From contig JAITQL010000237.1 of assembly GCA_031288935.1 (NCBI GenBank), positions 1-6,319 on the forward strand: 6,319 nt of DNA, given 5' to 3'. Both the position numbers and the translations under genes were made by a program. The notes under the pieces are model-generated. The model saw only the letters and a program-made list of their open reading frames with translations. It did not search any database and was not told where the DNA came from. Of this stretch, positions 6,261 through 6,319 are shown piece by piece. The DNA is from Tannerella sp. (lineage in GTDB: Bacteria > Bacteroidota > Bacteroidia > Bacteroidales > Tannerellaceae). The number at the start of each line of letters is the position of its first letter. Position 1 is the first letter of the stretch.

Positions 6261-6319
6261 TTATTCAGGGACAACATTCGGAAGCAGCAATTGATAGATT
6301 TCGCCTCCCAAAGTTTGAA
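6261..6319 (-). CDS. Probable C-terminal end of an unidentified protein (partial)
   Basis: One minus-strand frame, entering from the window edge, reads QTLGGEIYQLLLPNVVPE and stops with TAA at 6261-6263. The other two frames give less protein-like composition. The distance to the next gene (173 bp) and the T-run that follows fit a gene end. Only 18 codons are visible, so the product cannot be named. If real, it is transcribed in the same direction as the GH106-type gene and could be another member of a carbohydrate-use cluster. Confidence 0.4.
   Translation of the reverse strand, partial: QTLGGEIYQLLLPNVVPE

Overview
The window looks like chromosomal DNA of a Bacteroidales member (Bacteroides/Parabacteroides/Tannerella-like, moderately GC-rich). 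The evidence is the sequence character of Ffh and FolD, a large GH106-type glycosidase lipoprotein, a match to the Bacteroidetes -7 promoter element TAnnTTTG ahead of two genes, and weak or absent Shine-Dalgarno sequences. The genus cannot be fixed from this sequence alone.

Layout. Bases 1-782 hold no gene I can support. This stretch is a mosaic of short structured repeats: a REP-like cluster of hairpins (28-155), a GC-rich hairpin (228-248), and a five-unit array of 42-bp quasi-palindromic repeats (268-477) whose ends form a 30-nt inverted repeat with 29 of 30 positions matching. A 24-bp exact direct repeat lies on both sides of the array (154-177 and 546-569), and a 7-bp inverted repeat follows at 625-652. 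Bases 783-2111 encode Ffh (SRP54), the protein of the signal recognition particle. After 51 bp comes folD (2163-3062), the bifunctional one-carbon folate enzyme. The two are probably co-transcribed housekeeping genes. A strong 14-bp stem terminator (3187-3218) separates them from a convergent gene on the minus strand (3280-6087). That gene encodes a 935-residue exported lipoprotein of the GH106 (alpha-L-rhamnosidase) type. Upstream of it are a candidate promoter and, at the right edge, what looks like the last 18 codons of another minus-strand gene.

Function. Ffh delivers nascent membrane and exported proteins to the Sec machinery, and FolD supplies one-carbon units. Neither is functionally tied to the glycosidase, which belongs to carbohydrate scavenging. 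The edge gene on the same strand may belong to the same polysaccharide-use cluster, but that is inference.

The three large genes are ordinary family members. The least explained part is the repeat mosaic at 1-650, especially the 42-bp array. It reads without stops as a 14-residue periodic peptide on both strands, yet its symmetry looks more like that of a DNA or RNA structural element. I cannot show that it is a functional system.
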